Positions 43,371 through 56,483 of a DNA stretch of 64,000 nucleotides are shown piece by piece. The stretch spans positions 2,582,001-2,646,000 of the forward strand of contig CAIIXF020000002.1 of the NCBI GenBank assembly GCA_903813345.2, written 5' to 3'. The translations under genes and the position numbers were made by a program. Position 1 is the first letter of the stretch. Every line of letters starts with the position of its first letter. The notes below the pieces were generated by a model. The model saw nothing but the letters and a program-made list of their open reading frames with translations. It was not told where the DNA came from and searched no databases. The stretch is from Owenia fusiformis (Eukaryota; Annelida; Polychaeta; Sabellida; Oweniidae).

Positions 43371-45992
43371 ATGGCACACATCTAATACCGTCATATAAGA
43401 AAAAATGTATTATACATGTATCCATCATCATTCCTGATTGCTTTGATAATTGCACAGGTTCTCAAATAAGATCCTGTGTGTACAACATACTATACTTGAT
43501 TCACTATATTGTAGAATGTAAATGTGACTTAAAGTAAATTTATTCAAATTGTAGCTCATATGAATTGCCTCAAGCATCATGGTTCTCCTCAAAGAGACCA
43601 TAGGTGATGTAAAATTCCAATGGAAATTCATGATGACATATTGTTTTAGTCCCAAACTTTTTGTGGACGGTGATCGGCAGTTTGCGTTCGGTAGTCGGAG
43701 TCTGTAACATTGCAGCTGGTTGCATTTTGCATGTTAATGCCTTGTTTTTTTCATATATTGTCAAGTTTCCAATGTCTTACACCCAATTCATGGTTGTGTT
43801 TACAATTATTTAATACTTAGAACACAATTCCCCTCAATTGTAATGTGGTTGTATATTTGTGAATTTCTGATTTGTCATCCGATATTATTGTCACTGGTAA
43901 ATTGGTTTGCTTTGGGATATGGAAAATTATATTTTTATGGTATCCATAAATCACTATGTTTATTCATAGCAAAATGATTTTTACTAAGCGTGATCGCTGA
44001 CACATTGGGTCTGACTAGATTAACAAAACTGCGGTTACGGATGTCAAATTATCAACAGCCATGACATAGAAAAAGTAACTATAAAATCTTGAATTGTCTT
44101 TCGCTTGACGATTAACAAAATCAGCTCTATTCCTTATGGTAAACTATCAATTTCCCGCTCCCTCTAGCGTAACTGAAACGAGTGGTCGAGAGCATTTCTT
44201 CTTTTGCTTCTTTTCTTCTTCTTTTTGTTTGAAAAATATGAGACATAATGGTGATTTATGTATTTGCGTCACTCATACTATGAATGCCTATAATATCAAC
44301 AAATTAAGGGATGTTCCTTAAATATTTTTTTTGTATGTTAGAATTTCACTCTAGTTTTCAATTATGTAATCAGATTTTGATAATACTGAAAATTAAAAAA
44401 GTTATTAAAGAAAAAGTGACCATTGAACAATTCTGTCCGGGCTACTATATAAAGAATTATAAATAATTTGTTATTCAATTAAATTATACAACATGTATGA
44501 ATTTCCTAAATGTGAATAAAATAAATATTTATCATCTTTACTACAGACACATTTTAATTAATTAATGTGGGAAATTATTTTCACAGAGTTAAAGGGACTT
44601 CTTTATTTTAGAAATGATTGAAACTTGACAGGAATTGTACTTTGTTTTTTAAAGGGCCATATGATGTTTAGATTGTTGGCTAGATATTATCATGACAACT
44701 ACTAAAGTATTTATATTCTAAAATGTGTGAATTTTCTGTATGTAAAACAATGCAACATTCTTTGATACATGTGTACAAGGGTGTGAAAATATAGTAACAA
44801 TGTAAAAAAATATTATTTCCTTTCGTGTTTCTTACCATTGTTAAAGAATTTAAGCCCTGGACTCAGTGCGATGTGTAATGAAGGTGTTGCTTTCCTAATG
44901 CACGGGATGCTCAGAGCATCGAGTGTTGATTTTTGGGAAACGAGGCCTGAAAGAAATGGTTATTCCACAATGTATTGAGTCTAAGGCTTAAATTCGTTTC
45001 ACACATCGCAAAACATTTTCTTCCGTGTCACTTAAATAAACATCTTATGGAAAATGGGGTCATTTACATAAATGACCTCACTAAGGACCATAGAATTTGT
45101 TAAAGATTTTAAGGTGAAATACAATACCAAAATTAACTTCAACGATTATGTTTACATCAAAGCAGTAGTTGTAAATGATTGGAAACACTTATTGAAGCGA
45201 GACTTCAACTCAATCTTTGAACCAAGCTGACAGGAGGAACTTGTGTACTTAACACTTGCTGGAAACCAGTGTCATTCAATGGTTTAAGTGATTCAAAAAA
45301 TAATAAATGAAAACAAACATTTGAAACCGCTACATAAAAACAAACATGATCGTGAATTAAAAATATCACACTACTTTAAAATGGCTTATAGCTGCACGAA
45401 ACAAAATAAAATTCGACAACTCCAATTTAAGATTCTTCATGGTATTTGCACAAGAAATGCTTATTTAACGCAGATATGAGTTAAACAATTGAGCTTAAGC
45501 TTGCAATGTTGTTCACAACCTAAACGTGAACGGAAAATATTTAAACGATGCATTTGTACGGGCGATTGGTCATACGTATAGGTTGGCGTTTCGATTTTAT
45601 ATGCAAGCTTAAACTCTCTATTGTTCACTAAGAGACACTTTAAAGCTGGGAGTGTAAGCGGATTAAGAACTCTCTGAAAGCTATTTACTCGAATTTAAAC
45701 AAACTATTTGATGTAAATCATGATTTCACAACTCATGAATTTAATGAGATAAACCATTCTTGCGAATGTCTGAATGAATGGAGGTGGTGTGAAAGGGGCA
45801 ATTCGAGGGCAATTTCTGCTCATTTCGAGGGCAATTTAAAGTGCCGTGGTACTTAACAGGAAATGACAAAACATGCTTCCTTTTTTAGACGTTTTTTGAA
45901 CAAATATATCAGGATTCTGTTTTGACCTGTAGTTAGTTTAACTACATGTAGTTCCACATATCATTAACATGACCAGGATCAAATGAGTATCT
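43371..45992. repeat. Tandem segmental duplication, copy A (2.6 kb)
   Basis: It begins ATGGCACACATCTAATACCG and is repeated in the same orientation from 45993 (ATGGCACACATGTAATACAG). Long shared stretches include GTATTATACATGTATCCATC, AAGCGTGATCGCTGACACAT and CGTATAGGTTGGCGTTTCGA. Copy A keeps a GTCACC-family fragment (about 43625-43745) and lost about 130 bases of LINE tail that copy B keeps. Confidence 0.85.
45100..45780 (+). pseudogene. LINE 3'-end relic in copy A
   Basis: In broken frames it still reads like the C-terminal part of a LINE polyprotein: NDWKHLLKRDFNSIFEPS, then KIRQLQFKILHGICTRNAYL (the conserved LQFKILH motif after the reverse transcriptase). Stops and gaps interrupt it. 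Family not assigned. Confidence 0.5.
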
Positions 45993-48330
45993 ATGGCACA
46001 CATGTAATACAGTCATATAAGAAAAAATGTATTATACATGTATCCATCATCATTCCTGATTGCCTTGTAATATAGGCTAATATACATTTTTCTTTAAATT
46101 GCAAAAGTAAACGTGGACGGTCCTTCGTAGAGCCTCAGATAAGTTCCTGTATCTGTATGTAAAATGGCTGCTTTTTGCATGTTAATAATTAACTTAATGC
46201 CTTGTTTTTATCATATATTGTCAAGTTTCCAAAGTATTACACCCAATTCATGGCTGTGATCAAAATTATTTAAAACTTGGAACACAATTCCCCTCAATTG
46301 TGTTAGTGTAGTTGTGCATTTCTGATTTGTCATCTGATATTATTGCCACTGGTAAATTGCTTTGCTTTGGGATATTGAAAATTATATTTTTATGGTATCC
46401 AAAAATCGCTATGTTTATTCATAACAAAATGATTTTTACTAAGCGTGATCGCTGACACATTGGGTCTGACTAGATTGACAAAACTGCGGTTACGGATGTC
46501 AAATTATCAACAGCCATGACATAGAAAAAATAACTATAAAATCTTGAATTGTCTTTCGCTTGACGATTAACAAAATCAGCTCTATTCCTTATGGTGAACT
46601 ATCAATTTCCCGCTCCCTCTAGCGTAACTGAAACGAGTGGTCGAGAGCATTTCTTCTTTTGAAAAATATAAGACATAATGGTGATTTATGTATTTGCGTC
46701 ACTCATACTATGAATGCCTATAATATCAACAAATTAAGGGATGTTCCTTGAATATTTTTTTTTGTATGTCAGAATTTCACTCTAGTTTTCAATTATGTAA
46801 TCAGATTTTGATAATACTGAAAATTAAAAGAGTTATTAAAGAAAAAGTGACCATTGAACAATTCTGTCCGGGCTACTATATAAAGAATTATAAAGAATTT
46901 GTTATTCAATTAAATTATACAACATGTATGAATTTCCTTAAATGTGAATAAAATAAATATTTATCATCTTTAAAGACACATTTTAAGTAATTAATGTGGG
47001 AAATTATTATCACAGAGTTAAAGGGACTTCTTTATTTTAGAAATGATTGAAACTTAACAGGAATTGTACTTTGTTTTTTAAAGGGCCATATGATGTTTAG
47101 ATTGTCGGCTAGATATTATCATGACAACGTACTAAAGTATTTTTATTCTAAAACATTAAAATGTGTGAATTTTCTGTATGTAAAACAATGCAACATTCTT
47201 TGATACGTGTGTACAAGGGTGTGAAAATATAGTAACAATGTAAAAATAATATTTCGTTTTGTTTCTTGTTTTTTGGTTTAAGAATTTAAGTCCTGGACTC
47301 AATGCGATGTGGAATGACCATTATTTGAAGGTGTTGCTTTCCAAAATGTGCACTGGAGTGTTGATTTCAGGAAACCACTTGAAATGAATGGTTACTGTAT
47401 TCCATAATGCATCGAGTCTGACTTCTTTTCACATACTCAGTATTGCAAAATATATCCTTCCATGTCACTTAAGTAAACATCTTATGAAAAATGGGTTATT
47501 TACATAAATGACCTCATTGACGACCATATATTTTTTTTACAATTTTAAGATTTTAAGGTGAAATACAATACCAAAATTAACTCCAACGATTATTTTTCCA
47601 TCATAGCAGTAGTTGTAAATGATTGGAAACACTTATTGAAGCGAGACTTCAACTCAATTTTTGAACCAAGCTGACCGGAGGAACTTGTGTACTTAACTTG
47701 GTGGAAACCGGTGTCATTCAATGGTTTAACAGTAAAGTGAATTCAAAATGTAATAAATAGGGAGTTGAAACTTGCAATGTTTTTCACAACCTAAACGTAA
47801 AAGGAAAATATTTAAACGATGCATTTGTGTGGGCGATTGGTCATACGTATAGGTTGGCGTTTCGATTTTATATGCAAGCTTAAACCCCATTTTGTTCACT
47901 AAGAGACACTTTAAAGCGGATTCAGAACTTTCTGAAAGCTATTTAATATAATTTAAAGAAAATATTTGATGTAAATCATGATTTCAACGCTCATGATATG
48001 GTTTTTGGAAGGTCTGTGAACAATAAAAATATGTTGCTCAATAGACTTAAGCAAGCAATCAAATACTACATTTATGTAAAAGATTTAAAAAAACACTCTT
48101 GCGAATGTCTAAATGAATGGGGGTGGTGGTGTGAAAGGGGCAATTCGAGGGCAATTTCTTGCCATTTCGAGGCAATTTAAGGTGCCGAGGTACTTAACAG
48201 GAAATGACAAAACAGGAAGTGACAAAACATGCTTCATTTTTAGACATTTTTTAAACAAAGATATATACACTTCTGTTTTGACCTGTAGTCAGTTTAACTA
48301 CATGTAGTTCCACATATCATTAACATGACC
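45993..48330. repeat. Tandem segmental duplication, copy B (2.3 kb)
   Basis: Matches copy A throughout, with small insertions and deletions. It ends at TAACATGACC (48321-48330), the same point at which copy A reaches its junction. It lies immediately downstream of the receptor gene's 3' end. Confidence 0.85.
47545..48125 (+). pseudogene. LINE 3'-end relic in copy B
   Basis: Duplicate of the relic in copy A. It keeps the tail MVFGRSVNNKNMLLNRLKQA followed by IKYYIYVKDLKKHS, the usual last residues of such polyproteins, but has lost the LQFKILH segment. Confidence 0.5.
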
Positions 48331-48703
48331 ACATGTCCAGAATGACCCTAAACATGATGAAATAACTTTTTCAGCCCTCTGAAAATGTGACTGAATAATA
48401 GTTACAATTCGTAAAAGTTGGTATGTACAGTTTATACGTTGCCGCTTGAGAAAAAAAAACTTTGGCGACACAAATGTTCGCTTATATGTGGAATGACCGA
48501 TTCGTGGTCACGCATCCCTTACATCAGATGAGTTTCGTAGCCATACGCAAGCTCTATGAATAACGCCTCGTAAAATGCATGCTTTCGTATATTTATATCA
48601 CTCGAACGTGTAGATTCACATGCTGTAGTTTTCCACAGAGTAAGATGCATCTCTGGCTCGATATAATTTCTTACTGATAGGTCTATTACTTTAATCTGAC
48701 CAT

Positions 48704-51700
48704 TCACAGTTTAGTAGTGGCCGATGCTGATGATTTCTTCGGACTTGGCGCCTGGTGACAGTGTGCTGAAATACATTTACACTTGCACTTCTTCCATAAG
48801 TCTTTCCAGGAAAGTGTGCTAAATGTGTAGAGTATCGGGTTGATAGCGCTGTTGATTGGCAACACAAATATACTGACGTAGGCAATGATTTCTCCTGAAA
48901 TAAATAATAAAATCAAAAGATACTTGGCACAGAATGTGGCACAATCTAATATTTCTATTTTAAAGGTGCCTATCTCAGTCAAAATAAATCAAAAACGTAT
49001 TTCTTGGAGCGAAAAAGTTACATAAAAGCACATGACCTTGTACTAAAATATATGAGCCAGGCCACAGGAAAAGGGGTCTTATCACAGATTTTTTCAATGT
49101 TTTGATTTTTTGTTTTTCTTAAAAAGCACAAAGAGACCTTTCAAATGAGCCATGGCTTGTGTCTTAAAATTTTTTCCTTGCAGGTATAGACCAAAAAGTC
49201 GGATTTGAATTTAGCACATTTTCCTCTTAATTTTGGGCACATTTTTGTATCTGTAGCACAATTAAAATTTTTGTGATAGGACCGGGCTCATAAAACAAAT
49301 GGTAATACCAACCTGGTAGCGCTATCTTGTAAAAGGTTAGGAATCCCATGATTATTACTGGCATCCAGCAGCAAAAGTCGGTAGACACGATCCACATCAA
49401 TTTCACCGCCATCTTCCTGTCTCGCTCATTCCCCGAGCCTTGTTTGGTTTTTGATCTCGAGATCCTAGTCGCAAAGAATATGGCCAAATAGCCAACAGCT
49501 ATTAGAAGAAAGGCGACAAGGTTGACAACATTGAAAAGAGCAAAGGAATACTCCCAGCCGTTAAAATGAGAATATGCCTGTTGTGATTTCTGTCTTTCTA
49601 GCTCAATGCTCCCGCCCTGTCTTGTGTCTTCATGTTGGTTTAACAAGGCTTCTTTTGCAGAATCGTAATTCAACATAAGCGGTAAGCAGAAGCCAGATTG
49701 CGTATAGAATTCATGAGGGCTAAAGTAGTCGAGAGGGAGAAGTGGTAAAGCTGTTAAAGTTATACAAAGAGTCCAGCCAACGATGAGAACACCATTTACA
49801 ACACGCTTGGAAAAGTGCAACCAGATTTTAAAGGGAAACACTATTTTGAGGAACCTGTCAAGCGTCATGACAACGAGGATGTAAACGGACATCTCACTTG
49901 ACAACGATGCAATAAATCCAGAAGCCATGCATAAAGCACTTTTGGTCCAAACAACCTGATGTTGAAAGTAAGTGTCTCTGTATTTCATATCCATCGAAGC
50001 AATAATGATAATGTAAACTCCCATTATCATATCCGAAAATGAGAGATGTACTACCAATATATGGTTTACATCATGCTTCGGTTTGCCTTTACGGATACGA
50101 AGTATGATGACAACACTGTTCGCAAGGAGTATACATATACCAAATGTCCACAGAGACACTCTGAGTATGTCGTTCTTAACAAGATCCCCACACGAAGACA
50201 GGTGGTCTGGCTGTGGGGAACACGTTTTCACCGTTGTTGGAACTATGCAACACAATTCCATATGATCACTTTTAACTTCAGTCAACTTCTCAAGACCTTG
50301 GAATAATGTCAGTGGGTATTTGGGCAATGTATCCAGGTAAATCGAGATTTTTTCAATATTTTTAAGTGGGGTAAATGTTTCTTGCTCAATCGTGCGGATG
50401 TTACAGGAAATTAACAGCTCCTTTAATGAATCAAGACCTACAAACATAGCCGGTTTTAAACGTTGTACACGTAGTATGTCTACATTTAAAAGATGTAGAA
50501 TTTTCAGTTTATTCATACCATCAAATTGTCTGTCTGATATTGGTCCATGTAAGCTTAGCACCTCCAGATTACTATAATTTGTTGGGTTTCTAAACATTGA
50601 ATCCAATATATTGTGTTCATTTGTGCGTAATGATCGCAACAGGTGTGGATTAGGCAGAAAAACATCTTCTATACGTTTTATATCACACCCCATAATGTGT
50701 AATGTATGTAAAGAAGTTAAATCTTGAAATAATCTATCATTTACCGGATAATCCAGCCTAAACATTAAAGATAATTTTAACATCTTTAGTTCATGTAATC
50801 CCCCAAAGGATCTGCTCATTAGCTTTAGTGGCTTTCTATTATCTTTTATTGAAAGGCTTTCTAGTTTATTCAGCCCCTTGAACCCAAACGAAGAAATTTC
50901 GCGTATCACATTCATATCAAGAGATAAATGTTGGATATGTGACATTCCGTGAAACATTCCACTTTCGATGTAACTTATTCTGTTATTACTTGCATATATC
51001 CCACTTGCATTTGGTGAAACATCTATTGGCATTGTTAACAATCCTACTCTATGGCAAACTACGCTTCCTTCATCGTATAATGAGTCGATGCACTCGCACG
51101 GCCGTCGTGCTGGGCATGGTAGGTTGTTATCCCGATCCAGATTGGTTTTCTTCATTTTCACACACATGAACGTATCGGTGACATGTTCTCTACATTCTGC
51201 TTGGCTCCATGTAATGTTGACCTCAGATGTGTTTACGACATTTATAGTTGTCACCAATAAGTCGCAGGTTCTAGCACCTGTCATCAAACCTGGAAATGAA
51301 CTTCATGATAGGGTCAAAGAAATTCAAGATTAAAAGAGATCATTGCAATATTTATATTTCATTTCCCGAAAAATAACATTCTATCAAGTATCGAATATAA
51401 GGAAAATTCGAATATATGTCAAAATGACTGAATTTAATTGTTAGCAGTATCGATTTGCTTGATTGCCCTCTTACACATGATGCAAGACAAACAATTCTTC
51501 AAAGTATCTCCCAGCAAGCTGACCCTGACCTCAAACTTTTCTCCAGTAAACGTAAATATGACAAGGTTGATATGATTTTATTTGGCGATAAAGAATCGCC
51601 AACGCTTAACTCCATACTTATAAATCTATCATCAGATTTTATTAACAAAATATTGTGAAGCCAGTGTTATAGCTACTTTACTTTGCCAAATTTCATAACA

Positions 51701-54700
51701 TCATCACTCATCTTCATCCTATCTGAACTCTACATTCATATATTCATATATTCACTGTATAAAATGTATTTTCACAAGTCAATAATGTGCAAACGTAGGC
51801 TTGTTTCTCCATATTCATGTATTCATGTATTATCGTATGTTTTATGATTCAAATATGGAAATAAAATAACCTTAAAAAGGCAGTATCGATTAAACACTTA
51901 TTATCATAATGAAATAACAAAAACCTTTTTTCTTAGCTTCAAAGCGTCATTAAGGCTTCTTTAAAACTCTATGATTATGAACGAAGTCAATTTAATTCTA
52001 TAGTATTACTTAATATATAAAATTACCTGCGTATACAGATTGCTTCGGTTCATCTTCAATACACGGGAGTGGTTCTGTACTCTTCCAATTGAGCAGCGTT
52101 TCTTTTATGCAAGCCTCTTCCTCCCTCCCATATTGCATTCCATAATCGTCAGTGGTAGTTATTGCAGCAAGGAAGGCATCTTTAGACCAGCAGCTTTCTC
52201 TAGCTTCAATCCATGTCAAATTGTGGGTTTGATTGATAAACAACCCATAGCACCTCCCGTCACATTCGTACCAGCCATTTGGACATGCTTCTAAAAAAAT
52301 CAAAAATAAACAATCCGTAACATCTTCCTATCTGTTCACTCGAACCAACCATTTAGTTATGAACCTGAATTAAAGAAAGAAAACAATCCGATATTAGAAA
52401 ATGTTACAAATGACAATTAACTGTACACTTGTAAACTTGCAATTGACAATAGAATATGTCAATGAAAATGACACAAAGCTCTTTGTTTATAAAATTCTAA
52501 ACTTTAATGTAAATTATATAATATCTCAGAACAGTTGTCAAATGGAAAGGACCAAAAACTGTAAAGAAACCTAGCAAGAAAAGCAAGCTCTAAGTACATA
52601 ATTATAGACCATGTATATCCAAAACCATGATCTAACGTGAAAATAAATTATGTCCAACACACCTCTCCACCTCCAATCAAGAGCCAATATCACAATCCAA
52701 GGGACATTTTATTCATACTGGCGTCATTAAAATACATGTTGAATAAAAAATTAAAAATTGGTATCCAATACTCATAACATCAAAAAATGTTGCAAATCCT
52801 AGTACTCATAAAAGAGCATCATATTCAATCTAAAATGATGTGGGATACACAAATCCAGGTTCGCAGTCCATAGGCAATTCAAAGGTCAACATCCATTCGC
52901 AAAGCCGTCGCTATAATTCATAAAACACAATAATCATCAGGAGACAACTAAGGCTGGTTTCGATCCCTAATGGATTCGATCCCTAATGGTTTCAATCCCT
53001 AATGGTTTCGATCCCTAATGGTTTCAATCCCTAATCTCTGATGTGTTAAGATGATCCCTACAATCCTGCATATCACTTGCAATATATCTTGCTCGATCGA
53101 AAGCGTTGTCTTAAAATAAAGCCAGAACTGTAGAACCCTTAAAGAAAAATGATTGATAAATAGTTGACAAATGAATTCATCCATGCATGAAAGTCGTTCA
53201 GAGAAAAATGCATTTCAAAATGTTAGTTCCCATAGAAACCAATGATTCAGTAATGCTTAAAACATAATATATTTTTCCTTTTAACCTGGTTAGACAATCA
53301 ACATTGGTTTATTTTTGAAGTTTAGCATATTTAGAAAATATCGACATAGATAAATCATTTTTTTTCAGAAAGTTCTTGCCACCTGAGTGACATCAAGATG
53401 CGGTCACTTAGGTTTCAACTATTTTTGATATGCTAAAACAATAAAGTAGCACATTAGATATGACAATCCTTTTATTATTGAAATCGTGTGTATTTTATCC
53501 AGTGTCTGGAATTGTGTTCAAAAGATAATGTGTTTTGTACTGAAGAGTTGAATAGTTAACCCTAGAGTTAAAAGTGACCATACGTCTAAAGATTCTTGAT
53601 TTACATAATAATTGCTATTGCCTGATGATAACTTATTGTGTTTTGATGTATTATTTGATAATTTATCATTTATCATTGCCTAATTACTTAAGGGGTATAA
53701 CAAAATATGGACAAATCTTGTTTTTAATTAACTGTGTCTTTATGTATTTTGACCATTATATGAGCCTGGCCATAGGAAAACTGGTCTTATCACAAAAATT
53801 AGAATTGTGCTACAGAGCCAAAAATGTGCCCAAGATTAAGAGGAAAATATGCTAAATTCAAGTCCGACTTTTTGGTCTATATATGCAAGGAAAACTTGTT
53901 AAGACATAAGCCATGGCTCATTTGAAAGGTCTCTTTGTGCTTTCTAAGATAAACAAAAAATCAGAATATTGAAAAAATCTGTGATAAGACTCCTTTTCCT
54001 GTGGCTTGGCTCATATTTAACATGTTGATGTTAAAAATGCAATCAAATAATTAAGTAATTATAATCCAAGTATTGCAAACAAACTATATATATCACCACG
54101 TATTAGTGCAATATGAAAAAAGATAATATGAAAAAAGATACAATAACCGGCCTAAATCGGGTCTCTCATGAAAGCGTTTTCTGACTTAATTATTGACTTT
54201 GATAATTAATAAAAAGATAATTAGTAGGCCCCCATGTATGTTTTTTTCAGGAAATTATTACTTTGCATCCTCCGATCACAGGGCTTCAAAATCCAGAATA
54301 TATTCTTTCTTTTTACCCCCTGCGATAAGCAGTTAGGATTTCCCCGATTAAGAACTCGCAATCTGATTGGCTGTCGCAACACTGCGACAGAAATCATGTA
54401 TAAGTCATTGCGCATAATTAGATCACGTGATTCCAAATTGGTTATAGCAGGGGGAAGAAGGAGGTACAGATTCTGGATACCTGCTCAGGAGGATGATTAC
54501 TTTGTACCCCCCCCCCCCTTTTGGTACTAATATTTATAAAAATTCGAATTTAAGTTGAAAAGTGGTGTGAAATTTGAATATTTGAAAAAGAAAAAGCTGG
54601 CAATTTTTTTTCATTTTTTCTCAAAAATCTCTAAAATACCTTTTAAGGTCAGAATATATAGAAGATGAATGATAAAAACATACATGTACTTTCAAAGTTT

Positions 54701-54888
54701 ACATCGCGCATTTAAGAATACATGAATGACATGAAATTTTGTGAGCAAAATATATTGTAAATTTGTTTTAAAATTGTTTTTAAAGCAAATTCTCTTGGGT
54801 CTCAAGTAAAAATGCTTCGCTTACCATCCGCCATGATTGAATCTGCCGAAACGAAGATGAAAAACATCATTAGGAAAAGAGATCTCAT
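48704..54888 (-). CDS. LRR G-protein-coupled receptor with N-terminal C-type lectin domain
   Basis: Minus-strand exons: 54888-54825 (exon to 54909), 52290-52027, 51289-49313, 48894-48704; phases agree; 831 aa. Order: signal peptide (MRSLFLMMFFIFVSADS); C-type lectin-like domain, residues ~24-155 (CPNGWYECDGRCY ... WIEARESCW ... ITWSQAEC ... FMCVKM) without an EPN/QPD or clear WND motif, so calcium-dependent sugar binding is doubtful; LRR N-terminal cap (Cys 168, 174, 176, 188); about ten LRRs (~200-440); Cys-rich hinge (456-476); seven helices (~483-800). Class-A marks: DRF (587-589) in place of DRY, TDFCCWMP in helix 6, NPILY (787-791) in helix 7. The helices resemble relaxin/glycoprotein-hormone receptors (LGR/RXFP), which carry LDLa or no module where this one has a lectin fold. 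Ligand unknown. LRRs and helices 1-6 share one 2-kb exon. Confidence 0.9.
49051..49292. mobile_element. TATGAGCC inverted-repeat MITE, copy 1, in the receptor's last intron
   Basis: It runs from TATGAGCCAGGCCACAGGAA to GGACCGGGCTCATA. The right end lies 20 bases from the donor at 49312. A ~90% identical copy in opposite orientation is at 53759-54015 in the receptor's first coding intron. Reading past the donor adds a false C-terminus to the receptor frame. Confidence 0.85.
51420..51880 (+). pseudogene. LINE 3' fragment in a receptor intron
   Basis: A 67-codon open stretch (LDCPLTHDARQTILQSISQQ... ILFGDKESPTLNSIL) has the Cys-Pro-Leu and following pattern seen at the C-terminus of many LINE polyproteins. 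It ends TGA near 51656, and is followed by a ~200-base A/T-rich tail (GGAAATAAAATAACC). It is antisense to the receptor and 5'-truncated, as LINE insertions usually are. Confidence 0.55.
52953..53036. repeat. 16-bp tandem repeat, five copies
   Basis: GGTTTCGATCCCTAAT and one-base variants, head to tail with no spacers, in the receptor intron upstream of the lectin exon. Confidence 0.85.
53759..54015. mobile_element. TATGAGCC inverted-repeat MITE, copy 2 (opposite orientation)
   Basis: Starts TATGAGCCTGGCCATAGGAA and ends TTCCTGTGGCTTGGCTCATA. Its reverse complement aligns along its whole length with copy 1 at 49051-49292. Confidence 0.85.
54266..54494. repeat. Imperfect inverted-repeat element
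   Basis: Arms of about 65 bases: CATCCTCCGATCACAGGGCT ... TACCCCCTGCGATAA on the left and GCAGGGGGAAGAAGGAGGTA ... CAGGAGGATG on the right. A poly-C run follows at about 54508-54518. It lies in the first coding intron of the receptor. Confidence 0.55.
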
Positions 54889-56483
54889 GGTGTGCTTGTC
54901 GTTTGTCTCCTACAAAGTCAAATAGTAAAGTCAGTTTATATTCTTTAACTTTTGAACAGAATAACTCAAGAAATAAATTAAATTATTGTTAAATTGATTC
55001 ATCACATACTAGTTATTGTATATAGGTTGTTGCCATTGGATAAATGGTTCTTGTCCCGTTATGATATTGAATTCATACCTTAATTGTTTTTTTTGAAAAA
55101 ACAATGATTTGACAATGACGATCAACGAACTTTACCAAAATTCCAGATATTTGATTAATTACTATCTTAGACGATAACTCTACTAGCTCCGTCTTTTGCA
55201 CCATATTGAAGTAGAAACGTTGTAAATTAGTGTAACCGGTCTTCAGGCTCGGAATGTAACCGATTTTATAGTCATGGGAGACACAGTAATTTTAAAATTG
55301 AAAATGAAGGTAATGTATGGATCAGTTTTGCATCATTTATTTGTTACGAATAGAATTGAGTTGTAACGATTTAAGAAAGTGCAAAAGATAATTTATTTTA
55401 GATTTAGACCAGTTAAAATTGGAATAAGAACAAAGTTATAAAAATCTTGCCTTTGGATCAACTATTTGCTATCCTAGGTGAAAAACAGGTCCCAAACCTG
55501 ACTCCGGTCAAACTGGATCTATTTCCCCTTCATATAAGTTTTTTTTTGATTGAGGCAGAAACAGATACTAAATACAGGCAGATACTAAATACCAATAGGT
55601 AAGTACAAGTAAGAGTAAAAAGGTCCAAGTCTTAAACTGGAAATGATTCTGAATAAATGAAAGACATTCAATTTTCAACCAGATACATCTCCCTTTCAGT
55701 CGGTACACTTATGAGACTCGGGATCGGTTACCTATACCGTTGTAGTCATTTGAAAAAGATTTTTATGTTCATCAGAGGCTAGTTTGAGCTTTATCAAATA
55801 TCTAATACAGATGGAACGACTAAGTTCGTCTCAAAGAGCTTTGCATTCTGGTAATAATTTGACTTTCGAATTCTAAAATGCATCACTATTAAACCATGTA
55901 TCAATCAACGGCAAAAATCCGAACTTAGGCAGTCTGCAACCGTTTCCTCTGAAAATAGAGACAGTTACAATCGCATTTCCTAAAACGTTGGAAGATGAAT
56001 TTCATTTTAGGTAGAGTAAGATTAATTGATTTAAATCGTGATGATGAATGCGTAATTCGGATAGTTCTAGTTTTATACATATCACGTATAATACGATGAG
56101 CAGCACCAACAATTAGCGTTCGATTTGATAAACGTTATACGTTACGCCGCTGCTACGATTGACGTTTTCTAGGCGCAAAATGCCACCCGTTGTTCAAAAC
56201 AAAGAAGGGGAAAATGTTCAACATTATGAATAAAACAGGAATGAACTTAACCAGTCTGTAGAAAAAAATTCGGTTACACTCGGAGCCTGAGGACCGGCTA
56301 CCCTCATTTAGAACGATTCCTCTTCGACTCCGACATTTATAGATGTTTATTGTACGAAGACGACAATTATACAAAGACAAGTTAATATAAAGTTCAGCTG
56401 AGCTCATTTTTTACCTCAAATTCTAGACTTTTTAAACCTAAATTGAATTTTCAACCTTGAAGTATATAAAAAGAAATACTTAC

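Noticed and set aside
49227-49312. Receptor C-terminus ending ...QIQKCAQN
   Set aside because: This is read-through into the last intron and a MITE; the true helix 7 with NPILY is in exon 48704-48894, in phase after the donor at 49312.
52953-53036. CRISPR-like repeats (GTTTCAATCCCTAAT)
   Set aside because: Units are head to tail with no spacers, and the surrounding genes are intron-containing animal genes.
56153-56407. 84-codon minus-strand frame upstream of the receptor exons
   Set aside because: No acceptor or donor keeps it in phase with the receptor, and it resembles no known domain.
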